Part shown: in pieces, positions 1-10,900 of the stretch
Position numbering within the stretch: the stretch's first letter is position 1
Layout: each line of letters opens with the position of its first letter
From: Escallonia rubra
Lineage: Eukaryota > Streptophyta > Magnoliopsida > Escalloniales > Escalloniaceae
Direction: 5' to 3'
DNA length: 64,000 bases
NCBI GenBank assembly: GCA_033065855.1
Contig: JAVXUO010000523.1
Coordinates: forward strand, 62,001 to 126,000
Made by a program: the position numbers and the translations under genes
Notes under the pieces: model-generated
Databases searched by the model: none
The model's input: only the letters and a program-made list of their open reading frames with translations
Told to the model about the DNA's origin: nothing

Positions 1-544
1 ACGCATTCGAATAATTGAACTAATAATCGAATACGATACAATCACGTAATCCATGACTGTAAAGCATGTTAACCTAAGCAAGTGAAGGTTCTAAATTCAA
101 AGTTTGCATACTGGTAGCAATTACCATATGATGTCATGGCACTACGTTAACCTAAACAAGTGAAGGTTCTAAACATTGTTTCAATTCAAATGGGTCAAGT
201 GGACATCAAAGTATCTTAAAGGCACTGGAGCAATAAAGCATCAAAACCTTGAATTTGAAAATCGATAGCCTAATGATAATAGAAAATATTCGATTTTAGA
301 CTTGAATCGAAGATAGAAAAGGTTGGAATAAATTTCCAATCATATATAATCTTAGCACTACAAATAAATGATCGAAAAGTGAATGATCGAGCTAGTGAGT
401 GATTGAGTGAGTGAGTGTTTTAGCGTTTCAGAAGTTCAGGTGTTAGTGCTGTGAATTTTCAGGTCGTTACAACAACACTTGATGATCTTTCTAGATCAAG
501 CACAAGCCTTGATTATCCCTTTTAGGGTTGTTTTAATGGTTTCA

Positions 545-600
545 CTCTTAATCCTCCACCAACTCATTTTCTCTCTCCTAAGACACTTCGTTCTCTCCCT

Positions 601-651
<51 letters not shown>

Positions 652-736
652 AGAATGATGAACACACAATATATGATTTATATGCTTAATATGTGTGTCA
701 AGTCAAAATGAAGTAATTTTTTTGGGATGGAGGGAG
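545..736. mobile_element. Stowaway-type MITE, right-hand part only
   Basis: The right end GGGATGGAGGGAG is followed by TA (737-738), the usual Tc1/mariner target dinucleotide. The interior (AACTCATTTTCTCTCTC, then AACACACAATATAT) matches the interior of the better-preserved copies at 3573-3941, 13030-13400 and 25389-25759. No matching left terminal repeat is visible, so this copy is truncated or was rearranged by growth of the TC microsatellite inside it. Confidence 0.6.
601..648. repeat. (TC)n microsatellite
   Basis: About 24 TC/CT units with one G interruption near 609. It lies in the CT-rich interior of the truncated Stowaway MITE and probably grew from it. Confidence 0.95.
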
Positions 737-2079
737 TACAATTCATCGGTCCAACTCTAATTCAAATTTCAAAAAGTAAAGTCTTATCTTTAATTGTAGA
801 ATTAAATCCAAAGATCACCTGACCTTTTCCAAACAATTCATGTCAAAACTAAAATAACAATAATACTAGTTAGGGTTCAAACAATCACACTAATCTGAGC
901 ATTAGGTCAAACCATTTATACCTAAAGTATCATAATTTTATAACACCCATTATGCCCAAAATTAAGTCCATCTAATCCTAAATATGTAACACCCCAATTT
1001 TTTTTATTTATCGGTCTCCTTGTGTAAATACTAATGAGAATAGTATTGTGACTTTGGCTTAAATGGTGGGTCTAGAAACTATTTAGATCTTTCTTCTCGT
1101 CAAGGGGTTATATTTAGGATTTGATGACCAAATTTAAAATTGAGTTTTAGCTTGACCCATTTAAAAAGTTAGAAAATTACACACACGTGTGTGCGTGCGC
1201 ACACACATTCCTTTTAGATTTCTGATACTTTATGTATAATATATTAGGTTACCCTAGAAGCACTACAGACTTTTCAGGAGCCTCAAAACAACCTCTTGGA
1301 AGAGATCCATTGAAAATCTAGACACATGTGATAGTTTATTTCGATCTTAAAATTGAGGGTTGTTGTAAGAACCATATAATTATTTTGTGATTGTTGAAAC
1401 ACTAAAAACTTTTGGCTATGTTTATTTTAGGGCTTTTGATATAAATGGATTAAGGATATCAAGGCTTTGTAATTATTTATGCAATTAGAGGAGATCAAGG
1501 CTTTGACTTACTCTATATCAGATTATCAGTTGTTTCTTATCAATTTTTTATGATCTTAGATATTTTGAAAACACTAAGGACTCCTCTTCAACTTTCAAAT
1601 TTAGTTTTATTATAGAGTCATCTTGTACTAGTTGAATATGTGGACTCTAATATTTGATAAAAAGTATTGTTGACTTTACTAGTGTCTTTTTGAAATATAG
1701 AATATTATTATTTGAACTAGTGGAGTCTTTTCGAACTTAATTTTGTATTGTTTTTAATGCCTTGAAACCTTTTGACCCATTCTAAATGTAGTTATCTACG
1801 GGAATTGATTACTTTGACATTGTATTATTTGCGAATATAAACTATTTGATCTTGTTGCTATTCTAGTTTTTGAATTGAAAGTTAGTACATTGGTTTTTGG
1901 TATTCGTCATGCACTTTGGTGTTGTATTTTATCAACTCCAAGTACTGTTACCAATACATCGTGTTTTGTATTCTGTGGGTGAGTTTGTATGATTATCAGT
2001 CAATGTTGGGAATTGTGCAAAGGATTATAAGGCATGGATAAATAAGAAGTTTTTTAGTGAAGGATTTTCCTTTCATATT

Positions 2080-3354
2080 TGTTAACCCTACGGTTATTTA
2101 ACCTATGATTATATTTGATTTTGATGATAACTAACATTGATGATTATGTTGTCTAACATGCATTGAGTTGATGAAGCAATAGGAACAATCTCATACTCAT
2201 GCAAACGGATTATTAGACGAGCAACACGGTCAAAGACTCTCAACGGAACGCATCAAAGATGGAATTCGTCGATTGAAGTTTTCATGCTTTTATTTCCGTC
2301 TTTGTAAACTAGACATAGAGAGATGATCGTTACGATGACTGTATACCTAGAACTTGCCCATAGGTTTCCCTTGCATGCATAAAAGTTTTCCATGCTTTAA
2401 AAACAAGGAAACTGCATTTTCAGGAATGCAGTCGACTGCATTGGAATGCAATCGACTGCAAGTTGGGCAGTGAGGTATTACAGTCAACTGTAATTAGAAT
2501 GCAATCGACTGCAATACTTCCAGTAGCCTATTACAGTCGACTGCATTGCATTGCAGTCGACTGCAAGTTGGAAATTTGAATTTCCAACGGCTACTTTTGG
2601 AAATACAGTCGACTGCAATGGGTCGACTGCATTTACCGTTTGGCGCATTTAATGCTCCACCTAACTCCAAACGGTCATATTTATTCCCACCTCTATAAAT
2701 ATTCATTTTGGGCATTGGTTTGATTCATCAATTGCATTCAAAGCTCTCATAGCTTTCATATTCTCAAAGATCAAAGCAATTGTTCAATCTCTCTTGTTTT
2801 TCATTGATTTCTCATCCATTTTCGAGAGTGCATTTATTGTGAGCTTACATTAGAGAGAGATACACTTTCATAAGTCATCATACACTCATCTCTCTTATTC
2901 TAGTACTTCAACTTGTACTCATCTACTTATTGAGAGTGAAATCTTGTACACATTTCTTCATTGAAAGGTTCTTGTATCAAAGCTTGGGGTTGTCAAGCTT
3001 TGGAGCTTTGGGTTTGTCAAAGCTTGTTCTTGATGTGGGCATAGCATCAAGGGATTGTAAGAGGTTCGATCTTGACCCGTAAGGAAGATCATACTAGTGG
3101 ATTCTAGGGCCTTTCAAGGGACTTTCTTGAAGGGGTGGACGTAGGCTTGTGGGTATATCAAGCCGAACCATTTAATTCTCCTTGTCAAGTATCTCTAAAC
3201 CCTTTTCTCTTTACATTATCGTTTTACATTTGTGTTGAGATTGGTTGTTTGCTTATTTGAGTTATTGAGATTAAGGTTTGTTGTTTGTTAATTTTTAAAG
3301 TAATCTTAAAACCCTATTCACCCCCCCCCCTCTAGGGTTATTTTATTGGTTTCA
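2080..3354 (+). mobile_element. Solo LTR, Copia type (SIRE/Tork-like)
   Basis: The 1,275-bp unit starts TGTTAACC and ends GGTTTCA, and is flanked by perfect 5-bp duplications ATATT at 2075-2079 and 3355-3359, so both ends are fixed. A TATA motif CTATAAATA near 2692 places U3 on the left, giving + orientation. The 3' part has the string ACCCTATTCACCCCC followed by CTCTAGGG, which I recall from Copia LTRs of the SIRE/Tork group. No internal domain follows, so this is a solo LTR left by LTR-LTR recombination. The family assignment is from memory. Confidence 0.85.
2427..2632. repeat. Cluster of TGCAGTCGACTGCA palindromes
   Basis: About eight perfect or near-perfect copies of the 14-bp palindrome TGCAGTCGACTGCA (variants TGCAATCGACTGCA and TACAGTCAACTGTA) lie within 206 bp of U3 in the solo LTR, ending about 60 bp before its TATA motif. 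Spacing is irregular, so this is not a simple tandem repeat. Confidence 0.9.
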
Positions 3355-3572
3355 ATATTTATTATCGAATAGATTGTAATAGACAGTTAAGTAGCCTTTG
3401 TTGTATTTTGATTAAAATTTAATTTTGAAACTCCATTCAAGAATAATTTAGGGCAATTTACTTGTTTTAAGCCAGTGTGGCATTTATCGATGTTTTCTTT
3501 TAGAGACTTATGTTTAGATGCTAGATGGGAGACATTTGGACATTTTGAGGGTTTTTCTGACAATTAATTATA

Positions 3573-3941
3573 CTCTCTCCGTTTCACATAATTCGATCAA
3601 CTTTTTTTTGCACGTAGATTAATGATTTAAGTGATATATTGTGTGTTTTTTATTTTACCTTTAAAAGAGAGGAGGGGAAGAAAGTGAGTCAGGAGAGAGA
3701 AAATTAGTTAGTGGAGTATCACATATAGAGAGAGAAATTAATAAAAGAGCGTAAGAAAGTGACCATGAGAGAGAAAATGAGTTGATGGAGATTTAAATGT
3801 GGAGAAATATATAGAATAAAAAAGTGTAAAAGGGGTAAATATGTAAAAGTACATACAAAATCTTTCTTAATTTATAAATGAGCAATTTTTGTGGGACGAC
3901 CCAAAAAAGAAAGTTAATCAAATTATGTGGGACGCACAAAG
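3573..3941. mobile_element. Stowaway-type MITE
   Basis: The 369-bp element starts CTCTCTCCGTTTCACATAAT, ends ATTATGTGGGACGCACAAAG and is flanked by TA on both sides (3571-3572, 3942-3943). The terminal repeats are imperfect. Its interior is shared with the copies at 13030 and 25389. Non-coding. Confidence 0.85.
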
Positions 3942-3943
3942 TA

Positions 3944-5548
3944 CTCAATTAACATATCAAAAGTTTAGGTTGTTACAAAAAGTTTAACCACATTTTGAAA
4001 AGACCTACATTGTTTCTTAGGCCGAACTCAAATTAAAAGTATCGCTAAAGATAAAAGCTACAAATATTTGATATCGACCCTAACACATTTAAAGATTTTG
4101 GGGTCAAACCAAAATAAAAACGTAAATTGACTATAAAAATATACTAAAATTTACACGATTTGAATTGGACTAGATTTAGCTGGATTGGACCAAAAATCAG
4201 ATAAACTACAACAATGGGATGTCTACAAGAGGCCGCGCTCATATCAATATTGAGTGATTTTGGTAAGATGGTGGGCAAGTAATTTGGAGCATGCGCTCAG
4301 GTTGACAGAAGATATAACATTATATTTTGACCATTATATATTTAATAGCGTATCTTGGAAAATAAGATCCAAAAGCATTCAAAAGTGCATAACAAGGATA
4401 GACCAGCAAGACCAAGAAAAAAAAAAAGGAAGAAGAAGAAAGTGGCTTGACTTATGATTTTGAACAAGACATGGTAGAATAAAGTCAAACCCTCTAGATG
4501 TATAATTAATGTTGAGGTGATAGTAAAAAAACAAATTAGAGATTAAAGAGAAGTAAATGCAACAGTAGCCAATCTCTAGTGGAAGAGTACTTAATGCTGA
4601 GTATCTTTCGTTTCCATGACCAAACTAAATGTGCGTCTTATCTCTATCAGGAATGCAAAGAGAAATTAATGCAGAGTTACATTATTTGCGTCTTTTTCTT
4701 TTTGCAAAGTCTAAACTCATGCCTTATTTTGCCCTTTTACACCTTTTTTTTTTATTTCAAAATTTACTAGAAGCAAATTATGAGCACTTTAACAATCCTT
4801 TTGATTTTAATGTGATTCTTATTTTTGATAAGGTGACTTACACATTCATTATTCCACACTATATTTTGAAACCATAAAAATTATATATAAAAAAAAACAA
4901 ACTCAGGATATTCCACAATAAACACGGTCCCTGAACATCGCTCATCTCCATACTCTCATGCGATGTAACAGCTCCTTTGACATAGCCTATTATATCCAAT
5001 TTGATGAGTCCCACTTTTGCAATATTGGCCTTATGATTTTCTAATAGAGCCACAAACCTAATAAATCACAAAAAAAAAAAAAACTTCAGTTTTCTGTTTT
5101 TTTTTATTGGGAAAATCCTCAATGAAAAGTAATTATTGCAAGTATTTCAATTCTCGTGCTTATGATCTATGTTACATGGACTGTTCAAAATGCATGAAGC
5201 ACCCGTGTCAGACACCCGACACTTGGACTTGGATATGGATATGTGTTTGACACATCTTATAGGATGTGCCACTAAGAACATTATATTATAATGTTACCTT
5301 TAATTGGTTATTGCTTTGAGATGATACGATTTTGAATTGAAAAAATTGTGCATAAAACATCAAGTTAACAAAAGGAGTAAACTAAAAGTAATACTAATCA
5401 ATATGAATATTTTGCCAGGTCATGTTGTCTCGTGTCTTGAAATTTGAAAATCATACGAATCTGATACTCGTATCCTATTCGGACACTCGTACCGAGTCCA
5501 TGCCACATAGCTTATGGTCATAAAATTAAACATTCATGTACATTATGT
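3944..5548. other. Intergenic, nothing recognised
   Basis: AT-rich sequence with short unrelated open frames. I found no splice-bounded exon, terminal repeat or domain. Confidence 0.6.
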
Positions 5549-5811
5549 TTTCGAAATGGGCAAATTACACTTATATCCCTGAGGTTTGGGTATAATTACA
5601 GTCAAGGACAACGAGTTTCAAAATGTAACATTCCGTGACCAAACACTTTTAAAATGTATCAGCCGTGTCCATTCGTTAGGGTTCCATCCAAAAATTGTAC
5701 TTTTTGTATGATGTCATCAATATGTATTTTTAAAATGACGATACTACCCTTGTACTGTATATACTGAATATTTTAAAAAAATTTAAATTAAAATTTCAAG
5801 CCTGAATTTAA

Positions 5812-6043
5812 AGTCACAATTAGGATTTTATTGAAACCTTAATTTGCAAATTAGGATATTCTTGAAACCCTAATTTAAAAATTAGGATATTCTTGAAACC
5901 CTAATTTGTAAATTAGGATATTATTGAAACCCTAATTTGCAAATTAGGGTTTTCTTGGAACCCTAATTTGAAAATTAGGATTTTCCTAGAACCCTAATTT
6001 GCAAATTAGGGTTTCAGAAAACCCTAATTTGGAAATTAGGGTT
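5812..6043. repeat. 33-bp tandem array with CCCTAATTTGCAAATTAGGG core
   Basis: Seven to eight units of about 33 bp, each pairing AAATTAGG with a following CCCTAATTT, so each unit can fold back. The array lies inside the MULE, between its left terminal repeat and the captured GC-rich block. Confidence 0.85.
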
Positions 6044-6237
6044 TTATGTTCTCTCTCCCATTGCCGGTAAATCTGAAGTCCTCGCCGACCGTCGCCTCCC
6101 TCCCCCGCCCCCGCCGTCGGCAGTCCCTCCTTCCCCGGCCCCTCACCGCCGGCAGCCCGTGTCCACACCATTTTAGTGGTAGTCTTTCTGGTATTCAGAG
6201 GAAACGAGCTTTGGGTGTGCTTGTGCAAACAAAGGCG

Positions 6238-6410
6238 ATGGCGACGGACAGCAAATAAGAGATCCGAATGCTAGAAGCTCCTCTTTCCTACCGACCGACG
6301 TGGTCCACCGCAGCCGCAGACGTTATAGATGCACTGCCGTACATCGACGACGACTACGGCGACCCCAAAGTGAAACAAGAGGTGGACCGGTTGGTCGAAG
6401 AAGGAGGAGG
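6238..6410 (+). pseudogene. Captured first-exon fragment of SPF27/BCAS2 (MOS4-like) splicing factor
   Basis: The frame opens at ATG 6238 (MATDSK), meets a TAA, then continues in the same frame with MLEAPLSYRPTW and DALPYIDDDYGDPKVKQEVD-RLVEE. The string LPYIDDDYGDP plus VKQEVDRLVEE is the hallmark N-terminus of the SPF27/BCAS2 family (Arabidopsis MOS4), a subunit of the Prp19/NTC spliceosome-associated complex. Similarity ends abruptly near 6410, where G-rich low-complexity sequence begins. The fragment lies wholly inside the MULE bounded by TTTCGAAAT duplications, so it is a transposon-carried piece of a host gene. It encodes only about 55 of the family's roughly 250 residues and is interrupted, so it should make no functional protein. 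Confidence 0.82.
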
Positions 6411-6773
6411 CATGCGGGGTGCGGCGCGGGGAAGGGGAGCAGGCGGGGTGCGGCGCGGGGAAGGGGAACAGGCGAGGTGCGGCGCCGGGGAAGGGAAGCA
6501 GGCGGGGTGGGTGGGTGACGGGGAAGGGCGAGGGGGATGCAGATGGGGTGGGGGGTGTTTTTCTTTTCTGATTTTCTTTTCTAAAAAGAAACAATGGCAT
6601 TTAAAAAATTAACTTTCTAACATAAGGGCAATAAAGTCATTTTGTTAAAACCGTTAGGATTTTTAGGGTTCCGTTTGTCAATGGACACAAGTGTTACATT
6701 TTGAAACTTTGTGTCCTCGCGTGTAATTACCCCCAAACCTCAGGGATATAAGTGTAATTAGCCCTTTCGAAAT

Positions 6774-7872
6774 TTAACATACAATGGGAGAGTGAAAATT
6801 TGGTGAAGTAGGTAACTACCAAGTATAGATTGCTGAGATTCTTTTCATACCCTGTTTTAACGAGTTGTAGGTAACATAATCCAAACGGAAGTTTTGAAAA
6901 TTGATTACAAGTGGGTAGCATAAACCAAAAGTGGTTAAACTTGTCCTATTTAATTATTTGAGGATTACCCTACAAAGACAAATTCGTAATAACAGTGAAC
7001 TTAATGATAGAAGAGGATGCAAAATGTGTCAAGACAGTATGAATTGGAAATTTGAAATTGGAAAAACCTTTTTTTTTTTTTTTGGAAAGGAGATAGAAAA
7101 TTTGGAAAATCCTTGAATCAGTGTCTCCTTTAGGAAGACTCAACTTTAAACCTTATTGGACTAAAGCTTTAACCTTTCAACGTTGATAGTTGAGCCATAT
7201 CTTTGATTTTATCACAGCTTCATCAAATTGTTAACAACGTCATGTATCTTGGGCCAAAAAAAAAACAAAATTACTGGCCATGTAACCATGCTCGTGATCT
7301 ATGCTTTGAGAGCATTTTCATGCATGTATCATGAATGTTAAACTGGTTTTCATTTTAACTTTGATCAATCTTTCAAGAGATTATATGTCACTATTATCAA
7401 AATACCATCAAAATTTAGCTCGAGTGAGTAGCAAATGGGGAAATTTGATATTGCATGTTTCATGGCTATCAAAGGTTAGCGTTTAGTTGTAAATGATACG
7501 GAATACTTATCTAGCTATTAAACGCTATCTAGCCTTTTCAACGTTTGTGAATTTTAGTGATTCACATAAATGTTGATGAAATTTTTTATTAAAATTAAAA
7601 ATTGAAAAAAGTTACATCAAGATAAGTAAGAATCTTTTAGGAACAGATCAGTAACATTGAATTTTTTTGTTAAGCATTAAGTGAAGTATGAAACAATGTG
7701 AGAGAGGCACACCTAGCGCGCTATGAGTCAATAACTAGATGTAGTTGAGTTGGTGAAAAACTTTTGTTGCGTGTAACGCTTTTTATCACTTTCAAAATCA
7801 ACAACACTGCCACATATGCATGTGGTGGTGGCGGCACAGGAGAGGAGATTGACTTTGTAATGATGTCATGCA
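6774..7872. other. Upstream region of the GDSL gene
   Basis: AT-rich sequence between the MULE duplication and the TATA box of the GDSL gene. I see no exon. Promoter elements should lie in its last few hundred bases, but I cannot name specific ones with confidence. Confidence 0.5.
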
Positions 7873-7882
7873 TATATATAAA
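7873..7882 (+). promoter_or_regulatory. TATA box of the GDSL gene
   Basis: TATATATAAA lies 64-73 bp before the chosen ATG at 7946. With the usual plant spacing of about 30 bp to the start site, the 5' untranslated leader would be about 35-45 nt. Confidence 0.7.
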
Positions 7883-7945
7883 CCATCTCGTATTGGCAAA
7901 GCACAACACAAGATTCTGTATCTCTATTCCTTTGGTGACATTGCC

Positions 7946-10900
7946 ATGGGTAGCTCATCGCAGGTTTCTGTTACTACTCTTTGGGTGGTTCTCGGCCTTC
8001 TAGCAGCGGTTCAAGGTGTTGTCACTCCTCCTCAAGCAGCAGTGACTCCTCGTGCATTCTTTGTGTTCGGAGACTCTCTGGTGGACAATGGGAACAACAA
8101 CTACTTGGCTACGTCTGCCCGTGCGGACTCACCACCCTATGGCATTGATTACCCTACCCACCGACCCACTGGCCGTTTTTCAAACGGCCGTAACATTCCA
8201 GACATAATCAGTTCAGTTTCTTAAACTTACTTACCATATATATATTGTTTAACGATGATATGCGTGTGATAGTCTATGTATGTGTAAATGAGTAATCTAA
8301 AGTGTTACAACTAACTAATGTCAGGTGAGAGCATAGCGTCAGAACCCACGTTACCGTACTTGAGCCCGGAGCTCACCGGGCAAAAGCTACTTGTTGGCGC
8401 CAACTTTGCTTCTGCCGGAGTTGGAATACTTAACGACACCGGAGTGCAATTTGTAAGTTCAAAAAATCAGATTTTGCCTGCATGCATGTTGTAATAAAAG
8501 ATTAGGTCACATTTCTAATTGATAACTCTGGTGGTTGATGGTACTAGTTTTCTCAAGAATATGCATGCAATCTAATCTCTGATGGTTTCTCCATCATTTG
8601 AAACAGAGCATTCTTGACGACGACTGTAGGAAATATGCAACGGCCGAAATCTTTAGAAAATTTGAAAGTTCCAGACTTAAATTAATATCAATGAAAAACT
8701 TGAGGGCTAGCATTGGAGTTTCTTCACTTAAAATAAATGCGAAGGTTTGAATTACTTGTTCTATCTGAAATTCGACCGTTTACATATAGCGACCCTTTTG
8801 TTATCATTCAGAAATCCAACTCCGTCTCTTTCCTAGTTTTTTAGCCTATTTGCCCAAGCTCGCGTTCAGTAGTGTCTTCTTACGATACTTCAATGATAAC
8901 CATATAACTATGCTTTATATTCTCCATTTCTCATTGATGCCAAGGAAAGTGGGTTCGAAGTCAACGTGGAGGTGCCACAAAGAATGAAGTCCGAGTCAGA
9001 TGCCAAGTATGTTGAGGTAGGACACATCAAGGGTGGAAGGGCAGAGACCAAGAGCTTCCCAGACTGAGCCTGAGGGTGGCAGTGCTGCGAAGGCGATGGT
9101 GCAAGATGAATACACGACGACAGTCACAGTCCGATGCTTAGGTCCAGAGTCAGGGTCCTGTATGTTTCTCTCTCTAGAATTCTAGAGTGACAAAGTGAAA
9201 TATGTTCTGAAAATGTCTAACCGTCTAAATGAATTCTCAAGACCCCTATTTATAGAGGTTGAGATGATGATGTCATCAGCCGACACGTGGCGCTCCCCGG
9301 GAGTGACACGTCATCGAGGGGTCCACAGGTGCCGGTGCTCCACGGACTGTCGGATCGCATATTCACCCGGCCTGCCCCGCACAGCGTCGCTCTGTCTGTC
9401 TGGAAAGACTGGCTCCCACAGCGTCGGTGTGGCCAGAGAACCCCCTTGATCTAGCCACCAATCCAAGCCCTTGCAGAGTCCCATAGGCTTGGCAGCAGTA
9501 AGGAAGACCCAACGCCCAACTGCCAGGCGAAATAGGCGCGATGCCCTCCGAAGACCTGCTCCCATTTCGGAGTAACCCAGGGGTCATAGTTCTTAGGGGT
9601 GCCGACGCAAGCCCCCAGTGCCGGAGCACGTAGGCCAGTCACGCAGACACCCTGGCGGAGATAGTGTTCCAGAGGATCGCCTATTCCGCGGGTCGAGGTA
9701 GCATCCCAAAATAGCCATCTACCTGGCGGGCCGAGGTAGCATCCCAGAGGAGCCGTCTACCTGGCGGAAGGGGAGTCTTCGTACCGGAGCACTTAGAGCT
9801 CCCTGGCGGAGATAGTGTCCCGGAGGAGTCGCCTATCCCCGCGGGTGAGTCCTTGTGCCAGAGCACTCGGAGCGCGTCAAGGTAGCATCCTGGAGGAGTC
9901 GTCTACCTGACGGGCCGAGGTAGCATCCCGGATGAGCCGTCTATCTGGCGGAAGAGGAGTTGAAAAGCTCCCTGGCGAAGATAGTGTCCCAGAGGAGTCG
10001 CATATCCCGGCAGATGAGTCCTTGTGCCAGAGCACTCGGAGCGTGTCAAGGTAGCATCCCGGAGGAGCCGTCTACCTGGCGGAAGGGGAGTCTTCATGCC
10101 GGAGCACTTAGAGCTCCCTGGCGGAGATAGTGTCCCGGAGGAGTTGCCTATCCCTATGGGTGAGTCCTTGTGCCGGAGCACTCGGAGCGCGTTAAGGTAG
10201 CATCCCGGAGAAGCCGTATACCTGGCGGAAATGGAGTCTTCATGCCGAAGCACTTAGAGCTCCCTAGCGAAGATAGTGTCCCAGAGGAGTAAACTATCCC
10301 CGCGGGATGCTGTACACTTCAAGGAGTGGGTCGAAGCATGTTCCATGACCAAGGCAAGGTGCGCATGGTGTGGTGAATGAGTGTGGTGCCCGGGGGGCAT
10401 GTAACATGATTGTGGCGCATGGGCGCGATGAAGTGAGTAAGGTGTCGGGGGCACGTCTGTGTTAGTGGTGCGGCGCATGGGCGCGACGGAGTGAGTATGG
10501 TGCCGTGGGCACGATAGTGTGAAAGAGAGCCTGGGGGCACGGCTGTATCAGTGGCGCGGCGAAGTGTTAGAGTGCGGCGCCCGGACGCCAGTGACGGGGG
10601 TCGCGGAGTGACGTCCGACAACGGGGTCGCGGAGTGATGTACGGTCCCTTAAAGAGAAGTGAAGGTGTTAAGTATGGAGACCGAAGGCCAACCCTTAGGG
10701 GGAGGCCGAGGCCAACCCCCAAGGGAAGGGGGAGGCCGACCCCCAAGGGGAGGCCGACCCCCAAGGGGAGGCCGAGGCCGACCCCATGGGGAGGCCGAGG
10801 CCGACCCCAAGGGGAAGGCCAAGGCCAACTTCCTTGGGCAAGTGCCATGGCGCGCCGACGGACGATGTGCGACGGTCGAAACGTGATGAGGCGTCGCGTG

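Larger units (their letters stand above)
1..2079. other. Gene-free AT-rich flank
   Basis: I see no coding exon here. A 28-bp motif starting GTTAACCTAA occurs at about 68-95 and again at about 146-173 with one difference, a small local duplication. A TC microsatellite and the right half of a Stowaway MITE lie inside and are listed separately. The rest is unremarkable AT-rich plant intergenic DNA. Confidence 0.6.
5558..6764. mobile_element. Non-autonomous Mutator-like element (Pack-MULE)
   Basis: The left end GGGCAAATTACAC and right end GTGTAATTAGCCC belong to a terminal inverted repeat of at least 80 bp. Both ends are flanked by a perfect 9-bp duplication TTTCGAAAT (5549-5557 and 6765-6773), the Mutator signature. 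No transposase is present. The interior holds a 33-bp tandem array (5812-6043) and a GC-rich block (about 6050-6560) unlike the AT-rich surroundings, part of which encodes an SPF27/BCAS2-like N-terminus. Gene capture by small MULEs is well known in plants, and this is a clear example. Confidence 0.92.
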
